Below are positions 52,586 through 63,700 of a stretch of DNA of 64,000 nt, piece after piece (the stretch's first letter is position 1; each line of letters opens with the position of its first letter). The stretch covers positions 8,596,033 to 8,660,032 of the forward strand of contig JAJEKV010000047.1 of assembly GCA_021234155.1 (NCBI GenBank), in the 5' to 3' direction. The notes beneath the pieces were generated by a model that had not been told where the DNA came from, ran no database searches, and was given only the letters and a program-made list of their open reading frames with translations. Position numbers and translations under genes: made by a program. Source of the stretch: Isoetes taiwanensis (Eukaryota > Streptophyta > Lycopodiopsida > Isoetales > Isoetaceae).

Positions 52586-53380
52586 TCATTTCCCTCCATG
52601 CCCTCTAAGAAAGGCTTTTTTAGCAGCTCGAGCATCTAGATGTCCTGTACCTCCATTTCCAAGAAGAGGCCCCCTTGGTCCAGGAAGCACAGGAAGAATA
52701 GGATGGGGTCCTATAGGAAGAGGTCCTCTTGGTTGAGGATGAGCACCTCCATTAGTTCCCTCTCCACTTCCTCCATTGCTTGCACCTCCATGTGCACCTT
52801 CACTACCTACGGACGGTGCTGAAGCAGGAGCACTCTTTGGAGATGAAACTGGAGTGGATGAAGGAGTTAAGACAGAAGGCGCTGGAGTTTGTGTAGTTGT
52901 CGACGATGGTGGAGAAGAGTTTACAATTGGTGTTGAGTTTGCATGAGGTGAAGTTGGAGAAGAGTTTACAATTGGTGTTGAGTTTGCATTAGGCGAAGTT
53001 GGAGAAGAGTTCACAATTGGTGCTGAGTTTGCATTTGGTGAAGGTGGAGAAGAGTTTACAATTGGTGCTGAGTTTGCATTAGGTGACGATGGATTTGCCT
53101 CAGATGGGGATGGGCTTACTTTTGGGGATGCAGATGGGCTTTGAGGAGGGGGGAAAGTATACCCATGAACTGTAATAGCATTATAAGATACTTGAGAACT
53201 TTGGCGATGCAGATTTGGTATCTTAGACCATGTACCCTTTGAACTATGAAGTGGTGTGCTATGTGTGTGATATAATCCTCTCTCAATATGAATTTTTGGT
53301 TGACCATTAGAGAGGTTGGTTGAGAATGATCCTGTGAACAAAAACATGCTGAAAATGAGATAATAATAGATTAACTCCAT
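52586..53380 (-). CDS. Secreted proline/serine-rich protein with tandem 15-residue repeats
   Basis: I start at ATG 53378-53380, because MELIYYYLIFSMFLFTGSFS is a good signal peptide; an upstream in-frame start would add 11 residues. The protein is about 264 aa. After the signal: a basic/Ser stretch, PPPQSPSASPKVSPSPSEAN, then four copies of a unit like SPNANSAPIVNSSPP (DNA unit 45 bp, 52905-53090), a Ser/Pro/Thr tract, a Gly/Ser hinge (GGASNGGSGEGTNGG), a Pro-rich segment (GPLPIGPHPILPVLPGPRGP) and the tail TGHLDARAAKKAFLRGHGGK. Many SP/AP/TP dipeptides are likely hydroxyproline O-glycosylation sites, as in arabinogalactan or extensin-like wall proteins. The conserved-looking basic tail could also be a peptide-hormone-like end. 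No breaks. Function not known. Confidence 0.6.
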   Translation of the reverse strand: MELIYYYLIFSMFLFTGSFSTNLSNGQPKIHIERGLYHTHSTPLHSSKGTWSKIPNLHRQSSQVSYNAITVHGYTFPPPQSPSASPKVSPSPSEANPSSPNANSAPIVNSSPPSPNANSAPIVNSSPTSPNANSTPIVNSSPTSPHANSTPIVNSSPPSSTTTQTPAPSVLTPSSTPVSSPKSAPASAPSVGSEGAHGGASNGGSGEGTNGGAHPQPRGPLPIGPHPILPVLPGPRGPLLGNGGTGHLDARAAKKAFLRGHGGK

Positions 53381-53413
53381 TGCGATGATAGACGCTTGTA
53401 CTAGATGAAACAA

Positions 53414-54493
53414 AAGAGTGCTCTATTGTATAATAGTCCATGTCTTAAATACAATGTAGATTCATATCAAATTCATGAGCTATTCTTTATTCAATTTCAA
53501 GAAACTATATTTGCATGTTGATGATGACTATACAATATAATATAATACAAGTACTGGTAACGTAAAGTCAAATTGTGATCAAGAAGCATGTGTCTACCTT
53601 AAAGGCAAATAGGAATAATGTGTTCTAATTATTTCCATGGAGGCGCTAGGAAGAGTGTGTTTTATTGTTTCACTTCTATACTCTTGGTTCATTATATAGC
53701 CGTTGCTAAGATTGTATAGAAATTTTAATTTTGTTAGAAAATTATTTTCTTACATTGCTAATTTAATAAAGTCATTTGAGCTATTTTTGAGTGGCAAACT
53801 CTTGTTTGATGGTAGGGTTGAGCACAGTCCCTTGGTTCCTAGCTCATATGTAGGTCATTTAGGGTATACACTAGTTTGGGTCCAATTATATTTGTAGACT
53901 CAAACGACTCACAAATGTATTTCAATTGCAATTGTAGCAATCATAAGGTTTTATCTAGACAAATATTTGTCCTAGTTAAGACACTCTTCAAATATTCGAC
54001 TTGAATTTATCAAAACATATAACACCCTTATGGCATACACTGTTCATTTGGTCATTGACCAAATCTGTTCAAATGATGACCGACTGCCCTCGATCGATTC
54101 TACTTCTGCCCTTGTTGCCACTTCCGGGGTACAATCTTATTTATACAATTCTCTATTCTAGCATCACAGATCCGTGTCACAACCACTGAAATTCCCATTT
54201 GCAACTGCTAAAATAGGTTCTGCTATTTTTGAACATTTTCTTACCACGTAACCATGCCTGTCCATTTGTTTTATAACCACAAACATATTAGGTTAATAAG
54301 ATAAGCATATCGTCTCTTCTTATATACCTATTCTCTTTTTTCGACCTTAGCATTCCATTCCACGCTTCCACAACTTCTCAGCGCACCATCTGTGCATGAC
54401 TTGGCATTATACATACTTGAGGTTCTAGATAAACGTCTGCAATTACTGAGCCCTCAGTAGTCATTGTCTAAGCTTGTCTAGTATCATCATTAC
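53414..54493. other. Upstream region of the proline-rich gene; no other gene
   Basis: AT-rich, no supported exon. TATATAGC near 53692-53699 and similar words occur, but on minus no convincing TATA at the right distance was fixed. Confidence 0.35.
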
Positions 54494-54637
54494 TGCAAAG
54501 GTTTTTCCCTTGAAAACCTTTCGAGGCAGGGGTTTTTTAATCCTAGTAGTAATGATTGTACTAGCCCATTGTATGGGTCCCATGACCTATTGGTCTCCGT
54601 GGACGTTAAAAAAAACTATTCTATTCTATTCTATTCA
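54494..54637 (+). mobile_element. 5'-truncated LINE-A copy (3' UTR only)
   Basis: GCAAAGGTTTTTCCCTTGAA, GGGGTTTTTTAATCCTAGTA, GGGTCCCATGACCTATTGGT and CTCCGTGGACGTTAAAAA correspond in order to LINE-A 51638-51760, and the copy ends in the same CTATTCTATTCTATTC tail. Both 3' UTR hairpins are at least partly kept. Confidence 0.85.
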
Positions 54638-54659
54638 TTGTTATCGAATGGTCTGGCCC

Positions 54660-55163
54660 TTGCAACCTTGCACGATTATTTCCGTGAGTTACACATAGCT
54701 TCACAAAATCACCACAAAATATCTCGACCATATTAAAGTCGCCAACGAGCAACCATGCAACATTCTGTCCAAGCTGAAGAACTTTACTCCTCAGAGTTGC
54801 CCACAAAGCACCACACTGACGAGGTCTATTATGAGCATATACATTTATCAAACCCCATTCTTGGCCCTTATCTTTCCATTTGATTATTATCCACCGCCCG
54901 AACCTATCTGTTTGAGTAAAAGTGACATCCATAGAAGACTTCCATGCAGTTAGCACACCCGCCTTAGATGCATCAGCAGCAGACACCAAGACATTATAGG
55001 CACGTCCAAATACACTAGCTACTTTATGTACATCACCTCGGCGGCATTTATGCTCTTGAAGGCAACAAAAGGTCGTAGAAAACTTAGACAGGTAAAGAGA
55101 CAACCTGCTTCTTTTACTTGGGGAAGAAGCCACTCCCTTCACATTCCAAGGCAACAGGTTCAT
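54660..55163 (-). pseudogene. LINE-B endonuclease domain, N-terminal part
   Basis: The minus strand reads MNLLPWNVKGVASSPSKRSR, LQEHKC, ADASKAGVLTAWKSSMDVTF, WGLINVYAHNRPRQ and VAWLLVGDFNMVE. WNVKG..., LQEHK, NVYAHN and GDFNM are the motifs of APE-type LINE endonuclease (N, E, Y/N, D-x-N). It starts 4 bp before the ORF1 stop, as in plant LINEs where ORF2 overlaps or follows ORF1. It is cut soon after GDFNM, where the inverted segment joins the flank. Confidence 0.75.
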
Positions 55164-56524
55164 GTGGCCAAAATATTATGTTCCACCTCCATACCAATAG
55201 AGCCAGCATCAACCATGTCCATCTCGCATGGTTCTGAAGGGAGGTCAGCCCACCTCATCCTGGAAATTGGCAAGGGGGAGCCTTCTCTCTGTTCCACCCT
55301 TCCATTGTTTTGTTCAGCACTTAGTGAGGGAGAGCCTCCTCTCTGCTCTACCCCCCCATTATTTTGTTGGGTAACTGGCAAGGGGGAGCCTCCTCTCTGT
55401 TCCACCCTTCCATTGTTTTGTTCAGCACTTGGTGAGGGAGAGCCTCCTCTCTGCTCTACCCCCCCATTATTTTGTTGACTAGCCTTATTGCGTGCGGCTC
55501 TTTTCCAATTAACATTTGTCCATCCCTCTTGGGCATTTTCATGATGCTCTTGAACACTTTCATACCGCTCTTGCAATTCCTGGATGTTCTGTAACTTAGC
55601 CCTAGCATCCTCTTCAAAAGCGGGAGTATGCACAATCTTCTGTGGGATAGTGGTTCTAGCAGCAGATGAAGTAGCAACAACAGAGGTAGCAGTAGCATTG
55701 GCAGAAGGGACAACAGAGGGTAAAGGGGACTCAACAGAGGTAGGAGGCATAGAGGAAGAAGGGACCATTATAGGGTGATCTCTCTTAGCACGAAAATTTG
55801 CAAATAAAGCAAGTTGAGGAAATAAATCAGCAAGCTGAGGGCCATTGAGCAATTGCAAAGCATACTTCAGAAAGATAGGGCCACTTTTCACAACCACACA
55901 GTCAGGAAGACTACGACCAGAAGGAAGAGAGACACAAATTTTAGCACCATCAACAATAGAATGGGCCAGATGAGTACCCAGACCATTAGCAATACTGATA
56001 AGAAACTCCGGCACCAAGAGATCAGGAGGAAGATTTGGAATAGAAAACCAACATGGCATCCTAAGAGCGCGAACCGTACCAGGAGAAAATCCAGGCGAGT
56101 AAGGCTGGTACGAAATATAATCACTCCACATTGGGTCCACACCACGTGCCACCAGTTGCTCCACAGCCACAGCATCATAAAAAACGATCAAAAAGAACTT
56201 CTTATCCAGCATCTTTAAAGTACGATAAGGTGGCAACCCTAATCTCCGAAGATGACCAGTCAACCAATAGCCAAGCTTCCTAGCGTCAAGAAATGCTCCA
56301 GTATATTGACCAACCACACTAAACGACAACAAGTTACTAATACACTTCTTGTGTAGGTCATGATCAATCTCGACCACATTGTACCCAGACGCTTGAAGAG
56401 TATTCTTACACATTTCAGGCTGATAGAAAACTTCAACAGGAGGTAACTGAAGCTCCAACTGAGTTTCTTTTTCTCGCAACTCACCCAAAAGATTATTGAG
56501 ATCTCTTTTGTTATCCTGAATCAT
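55160..56524 (-). CDS. LINE-B ORF1 (DUF4283-like RNA-binding protein)
   Basis: ATG at 56522-56524, about 454 codons, unbroken. Residues ~40-200: VVEIDHDLHKKCISNLLSFS, VVGQYTGAFLDARKLGYWLT, KMLDKKFFLIVFYDAVAVEQ and MPCWFSIPNLPPDLLVPEFL, then VDGAKICVSLPSGRSLPDCV. This is the plant LINE ORF1 (DUF4283) fold: an RRM-like domain followed by 'W(F/I)xIPNLPxxL'. The C-terminal third is a Gln/Glu coiled coil and three 28-29-residue repeats of the type NNG(G/R)VEQRGGSPLP (DNA 55260-55470). It coats LINE RNA. Minus orientation results from the 5' inversion. It is probably untranslated now, as it lies cut from the element's own 5' region. Confidence 0.7.
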   Translation of the reverse strand: MIQDNKRDLNNLLGELREKETQLELQLPPVEVFYQPEMCKNTLQASGYNVVEIDHDLHKKCISNLLSFSVVGQYTGAFLDARKLGYWLTGHLRRLGLPPYRTLKMLDKKFFLIVFYDAVAVEQLVARGVDPMWSDYISYQPYSPGFSPGTVRALRMPCWFSIPNLPPDLLVPEFLISIANGLGTHLAHSIVDGAKICVSLPSGRSLPDCVVVKSGPIFLKYALQLLNGPQLADLFPQLALFANFRAKRDHPIMVPSSSMPPTSVESPLPSVVPSANATATSVVATSSAARTTIPQKIVHTPAFEEDARAKLQNIQELQERYESVQEHHENAQEGWTNVNWKRAARNKASQQNNGGVEQRGGSPSPSAEQNNGRVEQRGGSPLPVTQQNNGGVEQRGGSPSLSAEQNNGRVEQREGSPLPISRMRWADLPSEPCEMDMVDAGSIGMEVEHNILAT

Positions 56525-56530
56525 CACATA

Positions 56531-58527
56531 GCTTGATTTTGCTAAAGCTTACGATAGTGTTGATTGGGGTTTCTTGGAGAAGTGTCTTCTTGCACTTGGG
56601 TTTGGGGAGTCATTCACAAGGAATGTCATGAAGCTCCATACATCAGCCAGATCTACTGTCCTTTTCCAAGGCGAGCCATCTGATATTTTTGTAGTGGGTA
56701 GAGGAATTCGGCAAGGCTGTCCCTTAGCACCTTTGCTTTTCACAATTGTGGCAGAAGTATTATCCCAGCTCTTCTTCGTGGCTACCCAAGATGGCATTAT
56801 TCAAGGCCTCCCAATGGACGATGGTTCTCAAGAGGTATGTAACCAATATGCCGATGACACTTTTTGTTCCTAATTGCCGAGGCTGAGAATCTTCGTAATG
56901 CTAAGCTATTATTAGACACATTCTCCTTAGCATCAGGGGTTCTTGTAGGGTGGCAAAAATGTACAGCTTTGTGGACGTTGAACAGTCCCATCCCTCCCTG
57001 TATTTTGGACTATCCTGGAAGATTCTTCTGCATGGCAATACCACAAAGTTGCTTGGTATCCCAGTTGGTATTCACGTCTCTGCTTCAGATGCTTGGGATG
57101 AAATCATTAGTGGGTTGCAAAAGCATTTGTTTTGGTGGAATACAGCTAAACTGTCCATGCCCGGTAGAATCACTGTGGCTAAATGTGTTCGTAGTAATAC
57201 TCATGTTTACATGGCGTCTGCTCTATTAGCTCCGCAGTGTAAGATGGAGGAGGTTGTGCGTATCGTCAGAAATTTTATTTGGGGTGGAAATGAGTTAGGA
57301 GCGGTGGTCAAGGTAGCTTGGGCGAAGTGCATTAGACCTAAGGCAGCTGGTGGTCTTGATATGTTGGATTTTCACCTCCAGAGCAAGGTGATGATATCAA
57401 AGTTTATTTGGAGGATTTTCATTGGTAAGGATGATTTTCCTGGCCTGAGGTTGTTGGTGCAGTCGATTCAGCATTGTCCCCCATTTCATAAGGCCACCAT
57501 TAAGCCCCTCCTTCCTTGGGCTTTGCTTTATCATATGCATCCGTATCCTAATGCGTCTCCCTTTCTAAAGGGGTTGCTTGCTGCTTGGGACACTGTCAGG
57601 TCTCTTTTCCATATTAATCCTGAGGCATGTCTTCAGTTGTCCTCTCCATGCTGGTGGATTCCTTTGCAGGACACTCCAGAGAATGTGCATCTAAGTGTGG
57701 TTGTTCATCCAAAGACACAACGACGATGGATAGCAGCTGGTATAAGCATTATTGCAGCTTGGTATGAGTCTGGTCATCTCATGTCATGGGAAGCATTTAG
57801 AACAAAATTCTTGTTGTACAGATGGGACAGAGTAATCTGGAATCATATTGCTGCATTGTTGCCACAGGATTCTGGTCCACAGATTGAGCTAGTCGTATGG
57901 GGTTGCCATCAGGGTATCCAGCCATGGCGATTTGTGTCTTCTGTGTATAAACTGCTTGTGCATTCTGAAATCCTGCCTCCATCTAATAGGTGGCATCTTC
58001 AGGTCCCTCAGCCACAATGGAAAAATGTTTGGATATGGGTATGGGATAAGCTGCTTCATCCCAAAGTAGTAGTTTTGTGGTGGCAAGTGATCCATAGATG
58101 CCTCAGGGTCAACAGATTGGTCCATAAAATGGATAACCGGATTTCAGAGCTCTGTCCTTTATGCCTGCAAAGGGTTGAGAGTATTGAGCTTTGTTTTTTC
58201 TTGTGTGAGCGGCTTCGGCAGGCATGGTCTTGGTTGTTGACCCTATTTGGCACGTCTCGATCTAGCCAGCAAATTTTGCTTGCTATCTATCCTGATGCTT
58301 GGCCCAAACTACGGAAATGAGCTTTTCATCTCGCATGTGGCTGGTTTTTATGGTCAATCTGGAAGAGAAGGAGGTTGTTTATCTTTAAGGGCGTAGATAC
58401 TGTGGATGAGATTGTTCTTCAGTGGGCGCAAAATAAAATTGTTATGGCTTACAATTGTTCTTCTCTTGATCAAGAGAAGAAAGTACTGATCTGGCATACT
58501 TACCTTCAGATTCATTCTTTTGCATAG
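56531..58527 (+). pseudogene. LINE-B reverse transcriptase and zf-RVT region
   Basis: It starts inside RT: LDFAKAYDSVDWGFLEKCLL, then VGRGIRQGCPLAPLLFTIVA and VCNQYADDT with an intact YADD (about 56847-56858). The frame shifts, then FLIAEAENLRNAKLLLDTFS, and from 56950 a long open frame: TKLLGIPVGIHVSASDAWDE, WWNTAKLSMPGRITVAKCV, FIWGGNELGAVVKVAW, and a zf-RVT domain with LLHPKVVVLWWQVIHRCLRV, NRISELCPLCLQRVESIELC and FFLCERLRQAW (58040-58225). A TGA at 58318-58320 interrupts it; the same frame continues to TAG at 58525-58527. Because of the inversion it cannot be an active copy. Confidence 0.85.
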
Positions 58528-58651
58528 GCAGGTGGTTGTGCTTAGTTGGATCGGTTTGTCCACTGGGGGTTATAATCCTGTCTTTGCATTTTATGTTGCT
58601 CTAGTTCTTACTGGGTGAATAAAGCTTGTCGTCCTTCAAAAAAAAAAAAAA

Positions 58652-59669
58652 TCTATCCAAGTTGTGAGTTTCAGTTCTGTACCACACATGGTAAAGGCCA
58701 GTTTGTGTCTGTGTGATTGCATTTCATGCGAAATGTCTATGATTTTCTTTTAAACTTAACTGTCCAGCCAGCTAATTGTACCAGATGCATAATTTTATCC
58801 ACATGAATTATTGCTGAATTTCTCAAAGTGAAGCTCAAAAGCCATGCATCTGTTATATTGAGGATTTTGAGAAAATAATTTTTTAAAGTGAAGCTCAAAA
58901 GGCATGCATCTGTTATATTGAAGATTTTGCGAATATGCAAAAAGCTTCAAATGCATGCAATTCTTCTTTTGATCAGCTATTAGAATGCGTCATATTCAAG
59001 GTTCACATTTCCACATCTATATTCTCTTTCTAATTCAATAAAATTTTGTTGAGATGTTTCTCTTCATTGAACCCCTTTTCAACAATCTAAGACCCTCCTA
59101 AATGAATCATGCATCTTACATGCTTTCAAATGCGATCATAGCCACAATGATGTAACACTGCATATGTTTAGGTGAAGTTGCTTTATCATTGTTGATATGT
59201 TATTTCACCTTTTGCATTTGCAACCTCTCAAAATTGCAATTCATGGCACATTCTTACTTACATTGGAATCAAAGTGCACCTTGCATGTAGGAAGGCATAT
59301 CAATGTCCAACATAATTTAATAGAGCAACTCGCTATATTACCCTTTATTGACCATAACATGTAATAAGAATGCTGAGTCAAGTTCCACTTTTTCGTTTGT
59401 ATGGAACTCCATCCATAACAAAAATCTTTTAATACATACTATAGATACATGCCTTCCTTTTGCTCTGATGTCTCCTCATAAGCAAATATATGCATCAAGT
59501 GAGCAAAACAACACATTGTATTATGTTCATCAAGGAAGATATGATAGTGACAGAATTTGAGTTCCCGATATCTCTGTTCGCCAATTTTTCTCTTCGTTCC
59601 ACCTCAGGTATAGTTAGGTATTATAAGTTTTTCTACAAGTTCATGGTTGTCGCACAGAACCGTACTTAT
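58652..59669. other. No gene; one 60-bp duplication
   Basis: AAAGTGAAGCTCAAAAG(C/G)CA plus TGCATCTGTTATATTGA and flanks occur at 58825-58870 and 58885-58930, exactly 60 bp apart. No coding exon is supported in the rest. Confidence 0.5.
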
Positions 59670-59699
59670 GCCCGGCGACGCCGGGCACCTAGTACTAGT
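59670..59699 (+). mobile_element. Helitron-type 3' terminus (third)
   Basis: A perfect hairpin GCCCGGC-GAC-GCCGGGC (59670-59686) is followed by CTAGT at 59689-59693 and again at 59695-59699. The hairpin differs from the one at 9022 at compensating stem positions (GCCCGGC/GCCGGGC against GCCCAGC/GCTGGGC). Confidence 0.55.
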
Positions 59700-60569
59700 C
59701 ATAATTAGACTAAATTGCATTTGGAATATATCAGTGCATATGTTCAACAGGTTGCGTACTTGCAAATAGATCAAATGCATTTGCAGAAAATAGTTCATCT
59801 AGGAAAAGGCACTAAAAGCTGAAAAAACATAAAAAGAGCATTCTAAACTTGCCTATTTACAACAATCTAGCTTATTTTTGCAATATTCAGATTAAAATTT
59901 GCATTTTTTATTTTATAGCTTCATCTCTGATTAAGCAAGCAGTCCTCCCTTGATTGCAGACCATAAGAAGTTATAGAGTGCATCTAGAGTGCAGAAAAGA
60001 CCAACAAGACATCGATTTGCCAATCTCTGCTTGCTGTTCTCTTTTTATAACAGTCAGTCTAGCCAAATCTTAAATTTCAAGCTCATTTTGCATCTGTTCT
60101 TGCAAAAAGAGAGTTTGATTCTTGAATGCAGACACATAAGAGAGGGAGTCGAGCATCAGAACACAAAAAGAATTTATATTATTCGATCTGCCAAAAATTA
60201 CTCTGCCATGGATATTGACTTATTTTTGACCCAGTCAGAAATGCTTTTTTGAGTGATCTGTGCTATTCTTTTGGCATCTAACTTTTGTCTTAGCATTCCT
60301 CAAGAACTTAAGTGGCTGTGACATTTGAAATCATGGTTAAATCTTTCTCGGTTTGCAAATGGCATCATTTTTCATGAGGCAGTCTTTTTTTTTGAATTGG
60401 AAAAGCAGTTCAAAACTTGGTTTCAGGCCTTATTCTTGGGATTTTCTCACACAGAATGGTTGCCTTAAGCAACCTGGAGGTTTTAAACCATTGAGGGTGA
60501 AGGTTTGCTAGGAACACCTTCAACATTTTGGAGGTTCAATCGAGATCTCACCTGGATCTTGTGGAACTC
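59700..60569. other. Possible LTR/leader of the gag-bearing retroelement; nothing firm
   Basis: AT-rich. The 60480-60569 stretch is the leader before the gag ATG. No TG...CA pair or primer-binding site could be fixed. Confidence 0.25.
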
Positions 60570-60779
60570 ATGGCTCCTAGAAGAAGTAATGAGGCTGCTG
60601 AGCAAGTACATACTGAATCTCAAGAAAATACAGGAATGTCTGCTGCAGGACTTGGATCAACTAGTCAAAGCACTGCAGGTATGCAATATTGTGAGCTGAA
60701 TATGCCTATTTCTCCTCCTATCTTCGACTCTAGTGTCAATGCTAACAATTTCCTAAAGACTTTTGAGGAATACTACTTA
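60570..60779 (+). pseudogene. Ty3/gypsy-like gag start, cut by a transposon
   Basis: ATG at 60570: MAPRRSNEAAEQVHTESQEN, a Ser/Gly stretch, then MPISPPIFDSSVNANNFLKT and FEEYYL. A basic MAPRR start and the motif PPxFDGSxxxxxFLxxFExYY are typical of Ty3/gypsy gag proteins. The reading is broken at 60780 by the right end of a DUF7869-type transposon. The rest of the retroelement would lie beyond the window. Confidence 0.5.
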
Positions 60780-63700
60780 AACCATCATTCAATTAAATTG
60801 GGATTATGTCTTGATTTTGGGACAAATTTCATATTGCAAGTTTTTTAGTAACTTGATAAAAGTCACAAGATGTTAACATATAATCACACACCTTAATATA
60901 AATTCACACCTTAACTTCAAATTACAAAATCATATATCATGGAACTCAAGTAGTACACAACTTTTATTAACTGTAGAAAAGATACATAGTAACTGTTTTT
61001 CATTTTTCCACTAGCATCCCCAAGGATATGAGAACCTTATTCCTTACATCCTGAGGTATTGTAACTCTCGCTGTTTTACTAGGAATAGTTTTTGGAGTCC
61101 ACGAGTACAATACGGTTTCAATGTCTAGCCAAAGATCAAGATCACTAGGATTTCTCCTCCACCTCTTTGTCCAACAATCTGAATATCTTTCTTTATCGGT
61201 GACATTACTCAACCGATGTAATTGGACACCACCATTCCACGCCGCACCTTATTGAAGTTAACATCACCTTCTTCTTTGCAAATATCCAGAGATAGTGTAT
61301 CCCAACCACACTTTGGATAGGTCTCTAGATCTCTTGGTTTTACTACTACAAATTGGTGGCACTCCACGTCAAGAGAAGGTTCATAACAATCCATGCCTAG
61401 ATATTTTGGCCTATCCTTCTTAGGACCAACATAGTGTTTATCGATTGAGGAGGAGCATATGCCTTCACAATGCTACTAATGGTACCATCATCTTTCACAA
61501 ACACCACTAATGTTTTCCACTTATTTTAGGGGAACCACCCTTCTTTTTAGCTCTTCTGAGGAGGTGTCTACCTCATCCAACAAGTTGATCACCTTCTTCC
61601 AATAATCTATCAATGCACAATTAGTCTCATCTGAATTAGTTTGCCAATGCTTGATGTAGTCATTGATGCCATCCTTAGTCAATCCCAATTGCTTGACTTC
61701 TTCAGTTGGTTTTAGAGCTTTTGGTTGATCGGGGAGGTATCATAGGCTTGCCATTTGCATCCCTGTGCCAAATTTCTGCCCCACCTCTCCACTTCTCCTC
61801 TGAAGGTCTCATTTTCCATTGCATGATTGGAATCCCTTCTCTCACCCAAAAAGTGAATTGAAGAGGTCTAGAATGACCTTCCATGTCGAGAGCATAACCA
61901 TCCACAAAACTCTTCCAATCAGGCACTTCTTCTATGATAGATCCTATAGGAGATGGATTTGTACATCCATGAAATATTTCCAATAGCCTGGGAAAGTTGG
62001 TAACTGTCTGCTGTCTCAATACATGACTATATTTTCCAAACAATGCATCCACATCCTCATGAGTATGTCCGGGCATTAGAAACCCCAAATTGACTCTTTC
62101 AAAAATACCCACAATTTGTTAAGTAGGATAGGAAAGAAAACATCCACTGTTCTTATTTTGACCAAAGACAATTATCTAGTTGCAAGAAGAGCTTTTCGGC
62201 AGATCTCGAGGTTTAGCACGAGATGTTGAAGCTCCAACATGTTCATTAGGTCCATTCCTCCTAAACCTTGCCTTGCTAAACTTTTCAATACTATTAGGGG
62301 TTCCATCCAACAATGCACTATGTAGTGCCTGGCTAGCTGTAGGATCCTGTAGGTGACCATTGTAACCCTTCTCATAGTTTCTTAAACACCTCATGATACT
62401 CCCAATGTGAAAATCAGGACCATCACTCCACAACTCTAAACTGAAATGGCCATAATAGGTCTGAGACTGACCATGCAATATTGCCCCAGTCATTGAAATC
62501 TGCAAAGGGTATGATCTTCCACATGACTTAGGAATGTACTTGAATTGTGGAAGACAAGTCTTCTGTTGGTCCATTTTATCATGTATAATACATAGATAGT
62601 TATTAGGTTCCATTGCAGATAAGGTCCTCCACATCCAATAAGTTGATCTACATGATAGTTGATCTGTCATATGGTCCTTCATATGTTCCCTTATCTTTGC
62701 CCTTAGACTTGGTTGCACTGTCTTATCTAGTGTCTCCTTCAAACTTAGCACATAAATTGCACTTGGCAAAGTTGTTTGAAGTTGCTATGGTCACATGCTT
62801 GAAATGCTTATTCCATAGCCTACTAAAACTGGGCTAGGATATAGAGGCCACTCCAAGTTTCCGAAGCAATGCATTTATTTCCTCTAATATGCTCTTACGG
62901 GTACAATGGGATGGCAATCTCTTTTCAACAATAACTCTACCCCTGTTCATCCTTCTTACTCTTATATGGCATGTTTTTACGCATTGAAATCCACATATCT
63001 TTCAAATATTTCCTTTGGTACTATAGTTCTTGAGGTAGGCCTTACCGGGCCGGTGTTCCCATGCAATGCAATTTTACTACCATTTTCATGTCTCTTTTGC
63101 GGTTTGTGCCAAGAAGAGGTTGGAATTCCATGTATAGCCATCCATGCTTTTGAACATATCCACTTTCCATTCAATGGGAATCTTTTCTTCTTTGATCTTT
63201 CATCCTGAATTGCATAGCCAAATATGGTGTACATGAAATTCCTCCTGCTATCACACTTATGTTCCTGATATGTAGCTCTTGCTACCACCATCTCCTCTAT
63301 TGTGAACATTCTAATACAGGAGGCCCAACAACATTCACTTCCTCTAACCTTCATCGGGGCTTCGGAGAACAATCATAATCGACTTGCATCTTTTGGTGGG
63401 ATAATGTTTGAAAGTTGGAAGTGGCCTCTTGCTACACTGTGTGAACATTATTGACAATGGTTCTACATCTATAGGAAACATGTAGTTCCCCTCCAGTTTA
63501 ATACTGTCCCTAGGCCATGCAACAATAGTTGGAACCTCTAGTTGCTTCACACAAGCAAGGCAATCTTGTTTGCCTGAACCCTTTTCCTTCCAATTGTCAT
63601 ATAATTTTGAGATTGCCACACCTAACCTGTCCTCCCCTAATCTTTCATCATTCACTACATTGATAGGATCTGCTAGAACAATAATCCCTTCTCCCATCTT

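Larger units (their letters stand above)
54640..58651 (+). mobile_element. LINE-B with inverted 5' part (twin-priming structure) and poly-A tail
   Basis: The left part (about 54640-56530) encodes ORF1 then endonuclease on the minus strand. The right part (about 56531-58651) encodes RT, zf-RVT and 3' UTR on the plus strand and ends with GTCCTTC plus 14 A (58638-58651). The two halves meet head to head at about 56525-56531, with ORF1's start adjoining mid-RT (DFAKAYDSVDW). This is the layout expected from twin priming during target-primed reverse transcription. The endonuclease C-terminal half and RT N terminus are missing. A possible target duplication is TCTATTC (54630s) / TCTATCC (58652-58658). 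The family differs from LINE-A (zf-RVT, poly-A). Confidence 0.8.
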
